Positions 1 through 7,222 of a stretch of 42,385 bases of DNA are shown here, one piece after another. This DNA comes from Synechococcales cyanobacterium bin31.maxbin.ball.101 (GTDB taxonomy: Bacteria; Cyanobacteriota; Cyanobacteriia; Leptolyngbyales; Leptolyngbyaceae). The notes beneath the pieces were generated by a model. It had not been told where the DNA came from. It ran no database searches and was given only the letters and a program-made list of their open reading frames with translations. The stretch is taken from the NCBI GenBank assembly GCA_013298165.1, contig JAAFJU010000028.1, forward strand, positions 1 through 42,385. Reading direction: 5' to 3'. A program made the position numbers and the translations under genes. Every line of letters starts with the position of its first letter. Position 1 is the stretch's first letter.

Positions 1-100
1 TTCATCATTGAATTCATGGCTGAATCAGCGGGCATATTCTCAAGATCCATGGGTTCCGGCTTGTAAAGTTTTATAAATCACAAGCCTTACCTTACCGCTC

Positions 101-1840
101 TTAGCGTCCTCCCGTCAAAGCCGATAACCGAGCCAGGGCTGGAAAGGCTTCGATCGTCCGCTCCGCCCCAAATTGCACCAGCGCCCGCCAAGCTTCCGTC
201 AGCATCCGATCGGGCTGAAGTTCCGGCTTGACCATTTCCCAGAGGCGTTGGACTTCCTCGGTGTGAAGCCGATCGTCCTCCGTCAGGGCCAGGATAATCT
301 GTTTACGAAAATCCTCGGCCTCTTCGGACATGAGGAATTGCAAGCCCATCTGCGCCGTGGGCAACAGGTCAAAATTGCTGTCACTGCGGGCGATCGTGAT
401 CATGTTTTCCAGTCGTTGCCATTGCAGCTTGCCGTCTTTAAATAAGACTTCCAAGAGCCTTGCGCGGAATGCTGGAGATTCGCCTGTGAGTAGGCGGCGA
501 GCGACGTAGGGATAGGCGACTTCGAGGATTTTGAAGTTGGGGTTGAGGGTGAGGGCGAGTCCTTCTTGGGTGACGAGCGATCGGATGATCAGTGCAAACT
601 TCGCTGGAACTCGGAACGGGTATTCGTACATTAGGCCCGAAAACTGATCCGTCACGGCTTTGAAATTGAAATCTCCCACCGAAGCCCCCATGGCTTGGGC
701 GAAGACCAGTTCGAGGGCGGGGACGATCGGGCGAATATCGGTGTCCGGGGTGAGAAAGCCGAGGACGACAAAATCCTTGGCTAGTTCTTCATAGTCTTGG
801 TTAATCAAGTGAACGACGGAATCAACGAGTTTTTCCTTCATCCATTCTTCGAGCTGGTCCATCATGCCGAAGTCGATGTAGGCCATGCGTCCCGGCGTAT
901 TGCTTCCCGGCAAGGGCTGCATGGCGAAGAGGTTTCCAGGGTGCGGGTCGGCGTGGAAAAGACCGTATTCCAGCAGTTGCCGTAGCCCGGAGGTGACACA
1001 AATGCGGATGATCGCGTCACTATCAAGACCTGCGACTTGGGCGGCGGCGACATCGGTGAGTTTGTAGCCATTGATCCATTCCAAGGTCAGGACATGGTGA
1101 GCGCTGTAGTCCCAGTAAATGCAAGGAACCTTGATTTCCGGATCCTCTGCAAAGTTCGCCGCAAACCGCTCTGCGTTGCGACCTTCGTTTTCGTAGTCCA
1201 TTTCCTCGAACAGCTTGATCCCGAACTCGTCAATGATCAAGCTCAAGTCATGGCCCAAGTTCAGCGGCAGATATTTCCCAAAGGTCTTAGCCCCCCAGCG
1301 CATCAAGCACAAATCCAAGGTGATGAGCGGATAGAGGTTGGGGCGTTGGACTTTGACGGCGACTTCTTCGCCTGTGTGCAGTTTAGCGCGGTAGACCTGG
1401 CCGAGACTGGCAGCGGCGATCGGCTGGGGCGTAATCTCCCGGTAGATCTGAGAAATGCTCTTTCCGAGTTCGTCTTCGATGATGTTGAAGGCGATCGGGG
1501 TGGGGAAGGGAGGCAGTTGATCTTGCAGCCGGATCAGCTCATCGAGGAAATCCTGTCGAATCAAGTCAGGCCGAGTCGAAAGCGCTTGCCCGACCTTGAT
1601 GTAAGTCGGACCCAGCGTCGTCAAAATGGTGCGCAGTTGTTCAGCCCGTTCCTGCTGATTGCCCTCGGCCTTGCCCATGGCGGCATCCATCTGCCAGCCC
1701 AGGAAAAAACTTAAAAATAGAAAAATAATCTTAATGGCTCGTCCGACGATGAGCCAAGGCTGAAACCGATACATCCGGGCGATCGCGTCCGCATCATAGC
1801 GCCGCAGTTGCCCCCACTCTCTTGCATTAGAACGCTGCAC
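101..1840 (-). CDS. ABC1/AarF/UbiB-family atypical kinase
   Basis: A 579-residue protein of the ABC1 (UbiB/ADCK) atypical kinase family, whose members support quinone or lipid metabolism. Visible signatures are the family-specific KVGQ (about residues 82-85), the Ala-rich AAAS loop (142-145), the ATP-binding lysine in VAVKVQRP (K163), the catalytic-loop-like DPHPGNLF and the metal-binding IDFG. Hydrophobic residues near 37-49 could be a membrane anchor. The start is GTG with GAGG five bases upstream. It is divergent from clpS. The family is clear; the substrate is unknown, and cyanobacteria carry several paralogues. Confidence 0.93.
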   Translation of the reverse strand: MQRSNAREWGQLRRYDADAIARMYRFQPWLIVGRAIKIIFLFLSFFLGWQMDAAMGKAEGNQQERAEQLRTILTTLGPTYIKVGQALSTRPDLIRQDFLDELIRLQDQLPPFPTPIAFNIIEDELGKSISQIYREITPQPIAAASLGQVYRAKLHTGEEVAVKVQRPNLYPLITLDLCLMRWGAKTFGKYLPLNLGHDLSLIIDEFGIKLFEEMDYENEGRNAERFAANFAEDPEIKVPCIYWDYSAHHVLTLEWINGYKLTDVAAAQVAGLDSDAIIRICVTSGLRQLLEYGLFHADPHPGNLFAMQPLPGSNTPGRMAYIDFGMMDQLEEWMKEKLVDSVVHLINQDYEELAKDFVVLGFLTPDTDIRPIVPALELVFAQAMGASVGDFNFKAVTDQFSGLMYEYPFRVPAKFALIIRSLVTQEGLALTLNPNFKILEVAYPYVARRLLTGESPAFRARLLEVLFKDGKLQWQRLENMITIARSDSNFDLLPTAQMGLQFLMSEEAEDFRKQIILALTEDDRLHTEEVQRLWEMVKPELQPDRMLTEAWRALVQFGAERTIEAFPALARLSALTGGR

Positions 1841-2100
1841 GATCGCCTCTAGAAAATCTTGTATGGAAATCTTAACAACTGTCTATGTCACTGCCTTAGT
1901 AACAGTTGGACACTAAACTTAATTCTAAGCTGAATTTGGGCCATATGTGATCCCACGCTTGCGGGTGGGATCCGCAATAATCTATGGGGAAGCCCGCCCC
2001 GGAGATTGGGAAGAGGTGCTATAACAGGTAAGGCGATTTGTGCAAGGCGATTTGTACAGGCCGAGAAAATCTTAGACATTTTTTAATGAGGGTATTTTCC
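1841..2100. promoter_or_regulatory. Divergent ABC1 kinase/clpS intergenic region
   Basis: This 260 bp segment must hold the promoters of both divergent genes. It contains a GATCCCAC/GTGGGATC hairpin (8 bp stem at 1949-1956 and 1965-1972) and a direct repeat AAGGCGATTTGT at 2030-2041 and 2044-2055, with a possible -10 element TATAAC at 2020-2025. No convincing -35 was found, so the promoter assignment is inference. Confidence 0.4.
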
Positions 2101-2388
2101 GTGGCAGTTGAGACCATTGAAAAAAGTACAACAGCAGTCGTTCGAAAACCAGCGCCTCAATATCGGGTGCTTCTCCACAACGATCCCTTCAATTCGATGG
2201 AGTACGTTGTGCAGATTTTAATGCAAACCGTGCCGATGCTCTCGCAGCCCCAGGCCGTGAATGTGATGATGGAAGCGCATACCAATGGCTTTGGACTGGT
2301 GATTACCTGTGCGATGGAGCCTGCGGAGTTTTACAGTGAGATGCTGAAGACCCATGGTTTGGACAGTTCGATCGAGCCTGCGGATTAG
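2101..2388 (+). CDS. clpS: ATP-dependent Clp protease adaptor ClpS
   Basis: A 95-residue ClpS adaptor, which docks on the ClpA/ClpC N-domain and delivers N-degron substrates. Characteristic features are the N-terminal tail, YRVLLHNDPFNSMEYVV (the conserved substrate pocket and helix 1), and the C-terminal ITCAMEPAEFYSEML. I chose the GTG at 2101 because GAGGG (2088-2092) sits eight bases before it and the protein then begins VAVETIEK, as in cyanobacterial ClpS. An ATG at 2086 and another at 2038 would add 5 and 21 residues without family similarity. The following gene is on the same strand, separated by a repeat hairpin. Confidence 0.93.
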   Translation: MAVETIEKSTTAVVRKPAPQYRVLLHNDPFNSMEYVVQILMQTVPMLSQPQAVNVMMEAHTNGFGLVITCAMEPAEFYSEMLKTHGLDSSIEPAD

Positions 2389-2396
2389 ACCTTAAC

Positions 2397-2437
2397 GCCG
2401 GACTTCGACTCCGCTCAGCCCTCGATCTTGGGCTGAA
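2397..2437. repeat. TCCGCTCA-type palindromic repeat (copy 1, partial)
   Basis: The segment contains GACTTCGACTCCGCTCAG followed by CCCTCGATCTTGGGCTGA. It belongs to a dispersed family also seen near 14020, 15503, 26340 and 33925-34165. It lies directly after clpS and may act as an intergenic terminator or be a small mobile palindrome. Confidence 0.6.
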
Positions 2438-2464
2438 ACTGAAACCTTGGGACACAGTTGCATC

Positions 2465-3316
2465 ATGAACCGAGTCAGCGAAAAATTGGCAATCCAGATT
2501 GGAGGCTATCCTGCTCCTTTACGAGTGGTGATTTTGTTACTGATTTTGGGGGCTTGTTGGGTGCCGATCGCCCTGCCTATTTCGTGGTTGGTTCCCGATC
2601 CTAATACTCAATCATTGATTTCATTGCCGATTTTGTACTTGGAGTTTATTGCGCTGCTCCAAATCTGGAATCCCCAGGTTCATCATGAGTCAAAGCCCTT
2701 GCGGCGCTATGGGTTTCGATCGGCTAAATCTAATTGGATTAATCTGCTCTCTGGCCTTTTGATTGGCTGGGGAGCAGTTTTGTTATTGTTTGTTTTTCTT
2801 GGAGATATGGGTTGGGTGCGCTGGTTTGCGGCGAAACCCAATTTCCCTCAAATTGTTGCGGAGGCGTTATTGATTTCGGGTGCTTTTGGGTTTGCGGAGG
2901 AGTTGCTGTTTCGGGGCTGGTTGTTGGATGAATTAGAGCGTGATTATTCCAAAGCCACTGCGACCTTTGCCAGTGCGATGGTCTTTGCTCTGGCCCACTT
3001 TATTAAGCCTTGGGATGCGATCGTGGCTTCTTGGCTAACGTTTCCAGCACTCTTGATTTTGGGTCTGACGTTGGTGTGGGCTAAACGATCGACGGATGGA
3101 CGCATTGGGTGGGCGATCGGCTACCATGCGGGACTGGTGGGCGGCTATTACTTGTTGAATGTGGGAAATTTGGTGAAGCCGATCGCGTCGGTGCCGAGTT
3201 GGTTGACGGGAATGAATGGTAATCCTTTGGCGAGTGTGCCGGGGGTGATTATTCTGGGGGCGATCGGGCTTGTGGTTCGGGGGATGGGTGCTTCTCGTTT
3301 TGGGAAACTACGATGA
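2465..3316 (+). CDS. CPBP-family intramembrane glutamic endopeptidase
   Basis: A 283-residue multi-spanning membrane protein of the CPBP (CAAX protease / bacteriocin-processing, Abi) family. The motifs are EELLFRG (EExxxR, motif 1), FALAHF (FxxxH, motif 2) and a late GYHAG histidine, in the family order. Several hydrophobic segments surround them. Family members cleave substrates in or near the membrane; the substrate here is not evident. The start is placed at ATG 2465 rather than 2447 because the first residues of the longer form are not family-like. No strong ribosome binding site is visible. Confidence 0.88.
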   Translation: MNRVSEKLAIQIGGYPAPLRVVILLLILGACWVPIALPISWLVPDPNTQSLISLPILYLEFIALLQIWNPQVHHESKPLRRYGFRSAKSNWINLLSGLLIGWGAVLLLFVFLGDMGWVRWFAAKPNFPQIVAEALLISGAFGFAEELLFRGWLLDELERDYSKATATFASAMVFALAHFIKPWDAIVASWLTFPALLILGLTLVWAKRSTDGRIGWAIGYHAGLVGGYYLLNVGNLVKPIASVPSWLTGMNGNPLASVPGVIILGAIGLVVRGMGASRFGKLR

Positions 3317-3350
3317 CAACCCTTCCCCTCGAAAGCTTGATTTCAGAACC

Positions 3351-3563
3351 TTAAATGCGCCATTTGGTCATGGTGCTGAGGAAGTCGTCTTTGCGAGTGG
3401 GGTGCGGTTGGATTTTGCTCCATTCTGCATGGTCGCAGAAGCGCAGGGTGCAGAGGTGGTCTATTGTCTCTTGGATGTCGCTGCGACTGCCGATGAGAAG
3501 ATGACGCAGGGGTTCTGCGTTGGAGCGTGGGGTTCCAACGATTGGGTCTTTGCCAATGTTCAT
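3351..3563 (-). CDS. Small conserved cyanobacterial protein (70 aa)
   Basis: A 70-residue reading frame opposite in strand to the CPBP gene. The middle, HLLIGSRSDIQETIDHL, followed by an AEWSKIQPHP segment, resembles a short conserved cyanobacterial protein family that I recognise only by its general pattern (LIGS...I..LH.L......EWS). Function is unknown. No good ribosome binding site precedes the ATG. It could instead be a spurious frame, but the composition looks protein-like. Confidence 0.55.
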   Translation of the reverse strand: MNIGKDPIVGTPRSNAEPLRHLLIGSRSDIQETIDHLCTLRFCDHAEWSKIQPHPTRKDDFLSTMTKWRI

Positions 3564-3909
3564 GATGTATTTTTAGTTTTTTCTAGGGTGGAAAAAACCA
3601 AAAACTTGAGCCACCCCACGGTGAATCGTTAGTGGGATGGCTCTAAGGCGACGTGTTAACATGGCCGAACAACCGCCCGCTGGTGTGATCAGCGCGTGTG
3701 GTTTAGCCGATGGTTAGTGTTTCGACCACTAACCATCGGCGCTCAAATTTTTGGGGCTAGGTGCATCGTTGCATCCTGTGAGATTTAGCGTAGCGGATTT
3801 GATCTGGGTTTTCAAGCGTGTTGCAGATTGAGTTTTTTAGGGTTGGTTGAGGGAAAAGGGCACAACAGTGTCAGGCGAGTTGCGATCGTAACGACATTTT
3901 TTATAACCG
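3564..3909. other. Gene-free segment before the tandem repeats
   Basis: About 350 bp without a convincing gene. It contains the strong hairpin annotated at 3706-3740 and, upstream of it, CCGAACAACCGCCCGCTGG (from 3664), which faintly resembles the left half of the attC sites further right (AACAACC..GTTGCAGCGG). Otherwise nothing recognisable was seen. Confidence 0.5.
3706..3740. terminator. Perfect 14 bp hairpin
   Basis: GCCGATGGTTAGTG (3706-3719) pairs perfectly with CACTAACCATCGGC (3727-3740) across a 7-base loop, and a run of five T follows at a short distance on the plus strand. It could be a terminator or the remnant of a recombination site; no gene ends immediately before it. Confidence 0.5.
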
Positions 3910-4119
3910 AACGTTGTCGAGTTACAAACGAACGTTGCTGAGTTACAAACGAACGTTGCTGAGTTACAAACAAACGTTGCTGAGTTACAAACAAACGTTG
4001 CTGAGTTACAAACAAACGTTGTTGAGCTACAAACAAACGTTGTTGAGCTACAAACGAACGTTGTTGAGTTACAAACAAACGTTGTTGAGTTACAAACGAA
4101 CGTTGCTGAGTTACTAACG
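3910..4119. repeat. 21 bp tandem repeat, ten units
   Basis: Ten head-to-tail 21 bp units of the form AACGTTGYYGAGYTACWAACR, nearly identical, with variation mainly at fixed positions (C/T after TTG, GAGTT or GAGCT, final A/G). The length is a multiple of three, so both strands stay open and give artificial heptapeptide repeats (LLSYKQT or FVTQQRL). Each unit contains the palindrome AACGTT. The array lies about 135 bp beyond the 3' end of the integron integrase. I regard it as non-coding satellite-like DNA rather than a gene; it is not a CRISPR because there are no spacers. Confidence 0.9.
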
Positions 4120-4190
4120 TCGTACTAAATCCAGAAATGAACGCAACAGATCCGGACTAACCGCTCCCAGCCCCCGATTCTGAGGAAGCT

Positions 4191-4224
4191 AGAGGTTGAA
4201 AGGGCTTTATGTTTTTCAACCTCT
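4191..4224. terminator. Hairpin downstream of intI
   Basis: AGAGGTTGAAA (4191-4201) pairs with TTTCAACCTCT (4214-4224). A second small stem AGGCT-AGAA-AGCCT lies at 4227-4240. Both follow the stop of the minus-strand integrase by 15-65 bases and could end its transcript, though no T-tract follows. Confidence 0.4.
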
Positions 4225-4254
4225 GGAGGCTAGAAAGCCTGAAGGGCTGGATGA

Positions 4255-5220
4255 TTATGCATCGAGGGGACTGATAACGCCACGTCCGCCTCGGTTGAGG
4301 ACGTGGGTGTAGATCATGGTGGTTTTGACGTCTTTGTGACCGAGGAGTTCTTGGATGGTGCGGATGTCGTAGCCGTTTTGGAGGAGATGGGTGGCGAAGG
4401 AGTGACGGAAGGTGTGGCAACTGACAGACTTTGTCACTTTTGCGGTGCGGACGGCTTGTTTGAGGGATTTTTGTAGACTGCTTTCATGAAGTGGATGGCG
4501 GTAGGCAAAGGGAGCACTGGCATCTTTTTTGAGGGTGCTGGAGGGGAATGCAAATTGCCAACCCCAGTCGCGATCGGCGTTAGGGTACTTTTTGGCTAGA
4601 GCAAAGGGAAGTGGCACTCTCCCAGCATTGCGTTCGAGGTCTTGTTGATGAATGCGCTGAACGGTTTGGAGATGTTCTTGTAAGGGTTCGATCACTTTTT
4701 TGGGCATAGGGGTGATGCGATCTTTGCCGCCTTTGCCCGATCGGACCATGATTTGGGATTGTTGGAAATCCAGATCTTTGACGCGGAGTTGTAGACATTC
4801 AGTTTGTCGGAGGCCGCTCCCGTAGAGGATTTGGATCAGGAGTCGGTGGATACCGGACATGTGGGTGAGGATCGCTCGAACTTCTTCTGGTGTAAGGACG
4901 GTCGGCAAATAGGTGGGTCGCTTGGCTCTGATGGCGTCAATGCGGCTATCTAATTCTTGTTTTAAGACGTGGGTGTAGAGAAAGAGTAAGGCGCTCAGGG
5001 CTTGGTTTTGGGTAGAGGCAGAGACATTTCCTTCGACGGCGAGATGAGTGAGGAATGCCTCGATTTCTGGAACGCCCATATCCTTTGGATGGCGTTTATT
5101 ATGAAACAATATGTAACGTCTAATCCACTGAATGTAGGTTTCTTCTGTACGATAAGAGTAATGTTTCAGACGAATTTGGTCGCTAACTTGCTCTAGTAGC
5201 TTTTTGGGAGGATTTTCCAT
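4255..5220 (-). CDS. intI: Integron integrase IntI (tyrosine recombinase)
   Basis: A 321-residue tyrosine recombinase of the integron type. It catalyses recombination between attI and single-stranded attC sites to capture and shuffle cassettes. The N-terminal SAM-like domain (about 1-100) includes [17 protein letters not shown] and [14 protein letters not shown]. Catalytic residues are visible at R138 (GSGLR), K163 (SGKGGKDR), H269 and R272 ([10 protein letters not shown]), H295 (GHKD) and the nucleophile Y304 (TTMIYTHV). The segment at 203-228 ([19 protein letters not shown]) is the IntI-specific insertion that separates integron integrases from XerC/D, and the C-terminus GVISPLDA also matches IntI proteins. 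I chose ATG 5220; an in-frame ATG at 5292 would place the leader repeats in the protein. It is transcribed away from the cassettes, the classical integron layout, and all catalytic residues are intact. Confidence 0.95.
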   Translation of the reverse strand: MENPPKKLLEQVSDQIRLKHYSYRTEETYIQWIRRYILFHNKRHPKDMGVPEIEAFLTHLAVEGNVSASTQNQALSALLFLYTHVLKQELDSRIDAIRAKRPTYLPTVLTPEEVRAILTHMSGIHRLLIQILYGSGLRQTECLQLRVKDLDFQQSQIMVRSGKGGKDRITPMPKKVIEPLQEHLQTVQRIHQQDLERNAGRVPLPFALAKKYPNADRDWGWQFAFPSSTLKKDASAPFAYRHPLHESSLQKSLKQAVRTAKVTKSVSCHTFRHSFATHLLQNGYDIRTIQELLGHKDVKTTMIYTHVLNRGGRGVISPLDA

Positions 5221-5373
5221 AGTCACGTTATCCAGAAAATTTCTTACTATCCTGCTTATAGGGATGATATTCAGAAAATTTCTTGCTATCATCTAGGGAA
5301 TATACGGAAAGTTTCTGCCTAACGTCTCGCAGAGATGTTTATACGGAAAGTTTCTGCCTAATAATTGTTAGAC
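5221..5373. other. attI-like integration region with paired repeats
   Basis: The segment between intI and the first cassette holds four small inverted repeats: AGAAAATTTCT (within 5233-5245 and 5272-5284) and GGAAAGTTTCT (within 5305-5317 and 5344-5356). They are spaced 39, 33 and 39 bp apart. The second pair sits in a 22 bp exact direct repeat (5301-5322 and 5340-5361). A core site GCCTAAC lies at 5316-5322, and the crossover box GTTAGAC at 5367-5373 begins cassette 1. Direct repeats next to the insertion point are typical integrase-binding sites in attI. The exact attI limits and the intI promoter are inferred. Confidence 0.75.
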
Positions 5374-6017
5374 CGCTGAGTTTATCTGTTGGGGCGTAGC
5401 TACGAGATGATTGGTGGTTTTTTCAGTATCCAGAGAGAATTTCCGCCTGATACTTACTTGCCACACCACAGGTACTATTAATTTGGCAAGCAAGATTTGG
5501 ATAGTGCATGACAAGCCTACAGAAGCTCAAGCAACAAGCCAAGCGATTAAAAACTGAGTTATACGCTCTATATTTGGCCTGTCATGATCCTCGTGTGCCC
5601 TGGTATGCGCGAGCCTTTGCAATTTGTGTTGTTGGCTATGCTTTTAGCCCGATTGACCTGATTCCTGATTTCATCCCAATTTTGGGATATCTTGACGATT
5701 TGATAATCGTTCCGCTTGGTATTATGCTTGTACTCAAGATGATTCCTCCGGCGGTAATGGTCGAATGTCGAGTTAAGGTGCAGTCTGCCACACCACGCAA
5801 CAAGCCAAAGAATTGGATCGCGGCAGGAATAATTTTGATTGTTTGGGTTCTGTTAGCAGTATTTGTAGTTCGTTTCATACTCCACCTTTTCAATAAGTAA
5901 GCTGTGTTGCAGGGTTTGTTTCTACACCAGTACGCGGTCTAACAACCGTGTTGCAGCGGATGGTATTACGACCTTGGTGGCGATGCAAAAATTACTTGCC
6001 ACCGCTGAACACGAACG
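5368..6017 (+). mobile_element. Integron cassette 1 (DUF1232), 650 bp
   Basis: A gene cassette running from the crossover in GTTAGAC (5367) to the crossover in the R' box of attC1 (6017). It carries one gene in the attI-to-attC direction. Its R'' box GTCTAAC is the exact reverse complement of its own first seven bases, as expected for a cassette that was once a circle. Cassette 4 is an identical copy. Confidence 0.9.
5508..5900 (+). CDS. DUF1232 (YkvA-type) membrane protein, cassette copy 1
   Basis: A 130-residue protein with the DUF1232 signature: two hydrophobic stretches around FAICVVGYAFSPIDLIPDFIP and the LGYLDDLIIVPLG segment, then a C-terminal transmembrane helix (about 108-127). The family is widespread but of unknown biochemical function. 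It is the only gene in cassette 1, oriented away from intI, with a 140 bp leader that may carry its own promoter. The 6707-7099 gene encodes the same protein residue for residue. Confidence 0.9.
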   Translation: MTSLQKLKQQAKRLKTELYALYLACHDPRVPWYARAFAICVVGYAFSPIDLIPDFIPILGYLDDLIIVPLGIMLVLKMIPPAVMVECRVKVQSATPRNKPKNWIAAGIILIVWVLLAVFVVRFILHLFNK

Positions 6018-6146
6018 TTATAAGTAAGCTGTGTTGCAGGGTTTGTTTCTACACCAGTACGCGGTCTAACAACCGTGTTGCAGCGGATGGTATTACGACC
6101 TTGGTGGCGATGCAAAAATTACTTGCCACCGCTGAACACGAACGTT
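5893..6146. repeat. 127 bp tandem duplication containing attC
   Basis: Bases 5893-6019 and 6020-6146 are direct copies offset by 127 bp. Each includes the last codons and stop of the DUF1232 gene, the 3' untranslated part and a complete attC. The second copy forms a cassette (6018-6144) that contains no gene, only 3' leader and attC2. Its R'' box does not match its own left end, so it arose by duplication rather than by capture. Confidence 0.92.
5937..6023 (+). repeat. attC site 1
   Basis: An 87 bp attC recombination site. It has R'' GTCTAAC (5937-5943), L'' around GTTGCAGCGG, L' CCGCTG (from 6002) and R' GTTATAA (6017-6023). The L'' and L' boxes are complementary (CAGCGG/CCGCTG), allowing the folded bottom-strand hairpin that IntI recognises. 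An inner GGTGGC/GCCACC pair can extend the stem. Confidence 0.88.
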
Positions 6147-6150
6147 ATGC
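6064..6150 (+). repeat. attC site 2 (duplicate of attC1)
   Basis: An 87 bp attC identical in its boxes to attC1: R'' GTCTAAC at 6064-6070 and R' GTTATGC at 6144-6150. It ends the empty cassette 2. Confidence 0.88.
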
Positions 6151-6566
6151 TGACTGCCCACAAAGAAAAATCTGTATTGCAATCTTCTGTATTTCTAGCA
6201 TTTCCGCTACCGTTTTAGAATTACGATCGTTCTCACTTCTTAGTCGATCGCAAAGTCATTGTATTTAAAGACTCGGCGCGGACTTGTCGGTGGAGACTTT
6301 TCCCGAAATGGTCGGCGCATTTTCCCAGAAAGCGATCGGTTGAGACCAAGACCAAAATGGTCGGCGCGAAAAAGACACACTTAACGTCCGCGAAGTTTGA
6401 TTTAGCTGTATTTGAAGGCGATCGAATTCGGAGGATTTCGCGTTTTTTGGAGAGGCGATCGGCCTTAAAAATATTACGGGTCATCCATCATAACAACCCT
6501 GTTGCAGCGGACAAATAAAACAGGTTATACTTCCAAAATATTCCGAGTCGCCGCTGACCAGGAACG
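6145..6566 (+). mobile_element. Integron cassette 3, no clear gene (422 bp)
   Basis: A cassette bounded by GTTATGC on the left and by attC3 on the right. Its R'' (TCATAAC) complements its own left end at six of seven bases, so it looks like a genuine captured cassette. The plus-strand frames are short (23 codons from ATG 6147), and an 83-codon minus-strand frame (6233-6484) has no protein-like features. It contains ATGGTCGGCGC twice and several GATCG words. It may be a regulatory, RNA or decayed cassette. Confidence 0.7.
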
Positions 6567-6572
6567 TTAGAC
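6488..6572 (+). repeat. attC site 3
   Basis: An 85 bp attC. R'' is TCATAAC (6488-6494), L'' contains GTTGCAGCGG, L' is CCGCTGACC (from 6551) and R' is GTTAGAC (6566-6572). The spacer differs from that of attC1, but the boxes match the consensus of the other sites in this array. Confidence 0.85.
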
Positions 6573-7216
6573 CGCTGAGTTTATCTGTTGGGGCGTAGCT
6601 ACGAGATGATTGGTGGTTTTTTCAGTATCCAGAGAGAATTTCCGCCTGATACTTACTTGCCACACCACAGGTACTATTAATTTGGCAAGCAAGATTTGGA
6701 TAGTGCATGACAAGCCTACAGAAGCTCAAGCAACAAGCCAAGCGATTAAAAACTGAGTTATACGCTCTATATTTGGCCTGTCATGATCCTCGTGTGCCCT
6801 GGTATGCGCGAGCCTTTGCAATTTGTGTTGTTGGCTATGCTTTTAGCCCGATTGACCTGATTCCTGATTTCATCCCAATTTTGGGATATCTTGACGATTT
6901 GATAATCGTTCCGCTTGGTATTATGCTTGTACTCAAGATGATTCCTCCGGCGGTAATGGTCGAATGTCGAGTTAAGGTGCAGTCTGCCACACCACGCAAC
7001 AAGCCAAAGAATTGGATCGCGGCAGGAATAATTTTGATTGTTTGGGTTCTGTTAGCAGTATTTGTAGTTCGTTTCATACTCCACCTTTTCAATAAGTAAG
7101 CTGTGTTGCAGGGTTTGTTTCTACACCAGTACGCGGTCTAACAACCGTGTTGCAGCGGATGGTATTACGACCTTGGTGGCGATGCAAAAATTACTTGCCA
7201 CCGCTGAACACGAACG
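6567..7216 (+). mobile_element. Integron cassette 4 (DUF1232), duplicate of cassette 1
   Basis: A second 650 bp copy of cassette 1 at an offset of 1199 bp, identical in gene, leader and attC in everything compared. The copies are separated by the empty cassette 2 and by cassette 3. Identity of untranslated DNA implies a recent duplication, most simply insertion of a second circle of the same cassette. Confidence 0.92.
6707..7099 (+). CDS. DUF1232 (YkvA-type) membrane protein, cassette copy 2
   Basis: A 130-residue protein identical to the 5508-5900 product, including the SPIDLIPDFIP motif, the DDL segment and the C-terminal membrane helix. It lies in cassette 4 with the same leader. Two identical copies could raise the dose or may simply be a transient state of the array. 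The role of the DUF1232 domain is unknown. Confidence 0.9.
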   Translation: MTSLQKLKQQAKRLKTELYALYLACHDPRVPWYARAFAICVVGYAFSPIDLIPDFIPILGYLDDLIIVPLGIMLVLKMIPPAVMVECRVKVQSATPRNKPKNWIAAGIILIVWVLLAVFVVRFILHLFNK

Positions 7217-7222
7217 TTCGGC
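7136..7222 (+). repeat. attC site 4
   Basis: An 87 bp attC identical to attC1 except for the outer R' bases: R'' GTCTAAC (7136-7142), L' CCGCTG (from 7201), R' GTTCGGC (7216-7222). The last bases of R' belong to the next cassette, which explains the difference. Confidence 0.88.

Noticed and set aside
1-66. Plus-strand frame open from the window edge to TAA at 64-66
   Set aside because: Only 21 codons are visible and no domain can be recognised; it may be the end of a gene but cannot be supported.
2038-2100. Upstream ATG starts for clpS (2038 and 2086)
   Set aside because: The added residues are not family-like, and a good ribosome binding site precedes GTG 2101.
3812-4117. Heptad-repeat proteins (LLSYKQT or FVTQQRL) in the 21 bp array
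   Set aside because: Both strands are open because the unit is a multiple of three; no start context or non-repeat domain supports translation.
3910-4119. CRISPR array
   Set aside because: Units follow each other directly without spacers and there are no cas genes nearby.
5948-6268. A 106-residue frame across the duplicated attC sites
   Set aside because: It only reads through the attC repeats and has no protein-like composition; attC structure explains the DNA.
6233-6484. 83-residue minus-strand frame in cassette 3
   Set aside because: Opposite to the usual cassette gene direction, no ribosome binding site, and no recognisable pattern.
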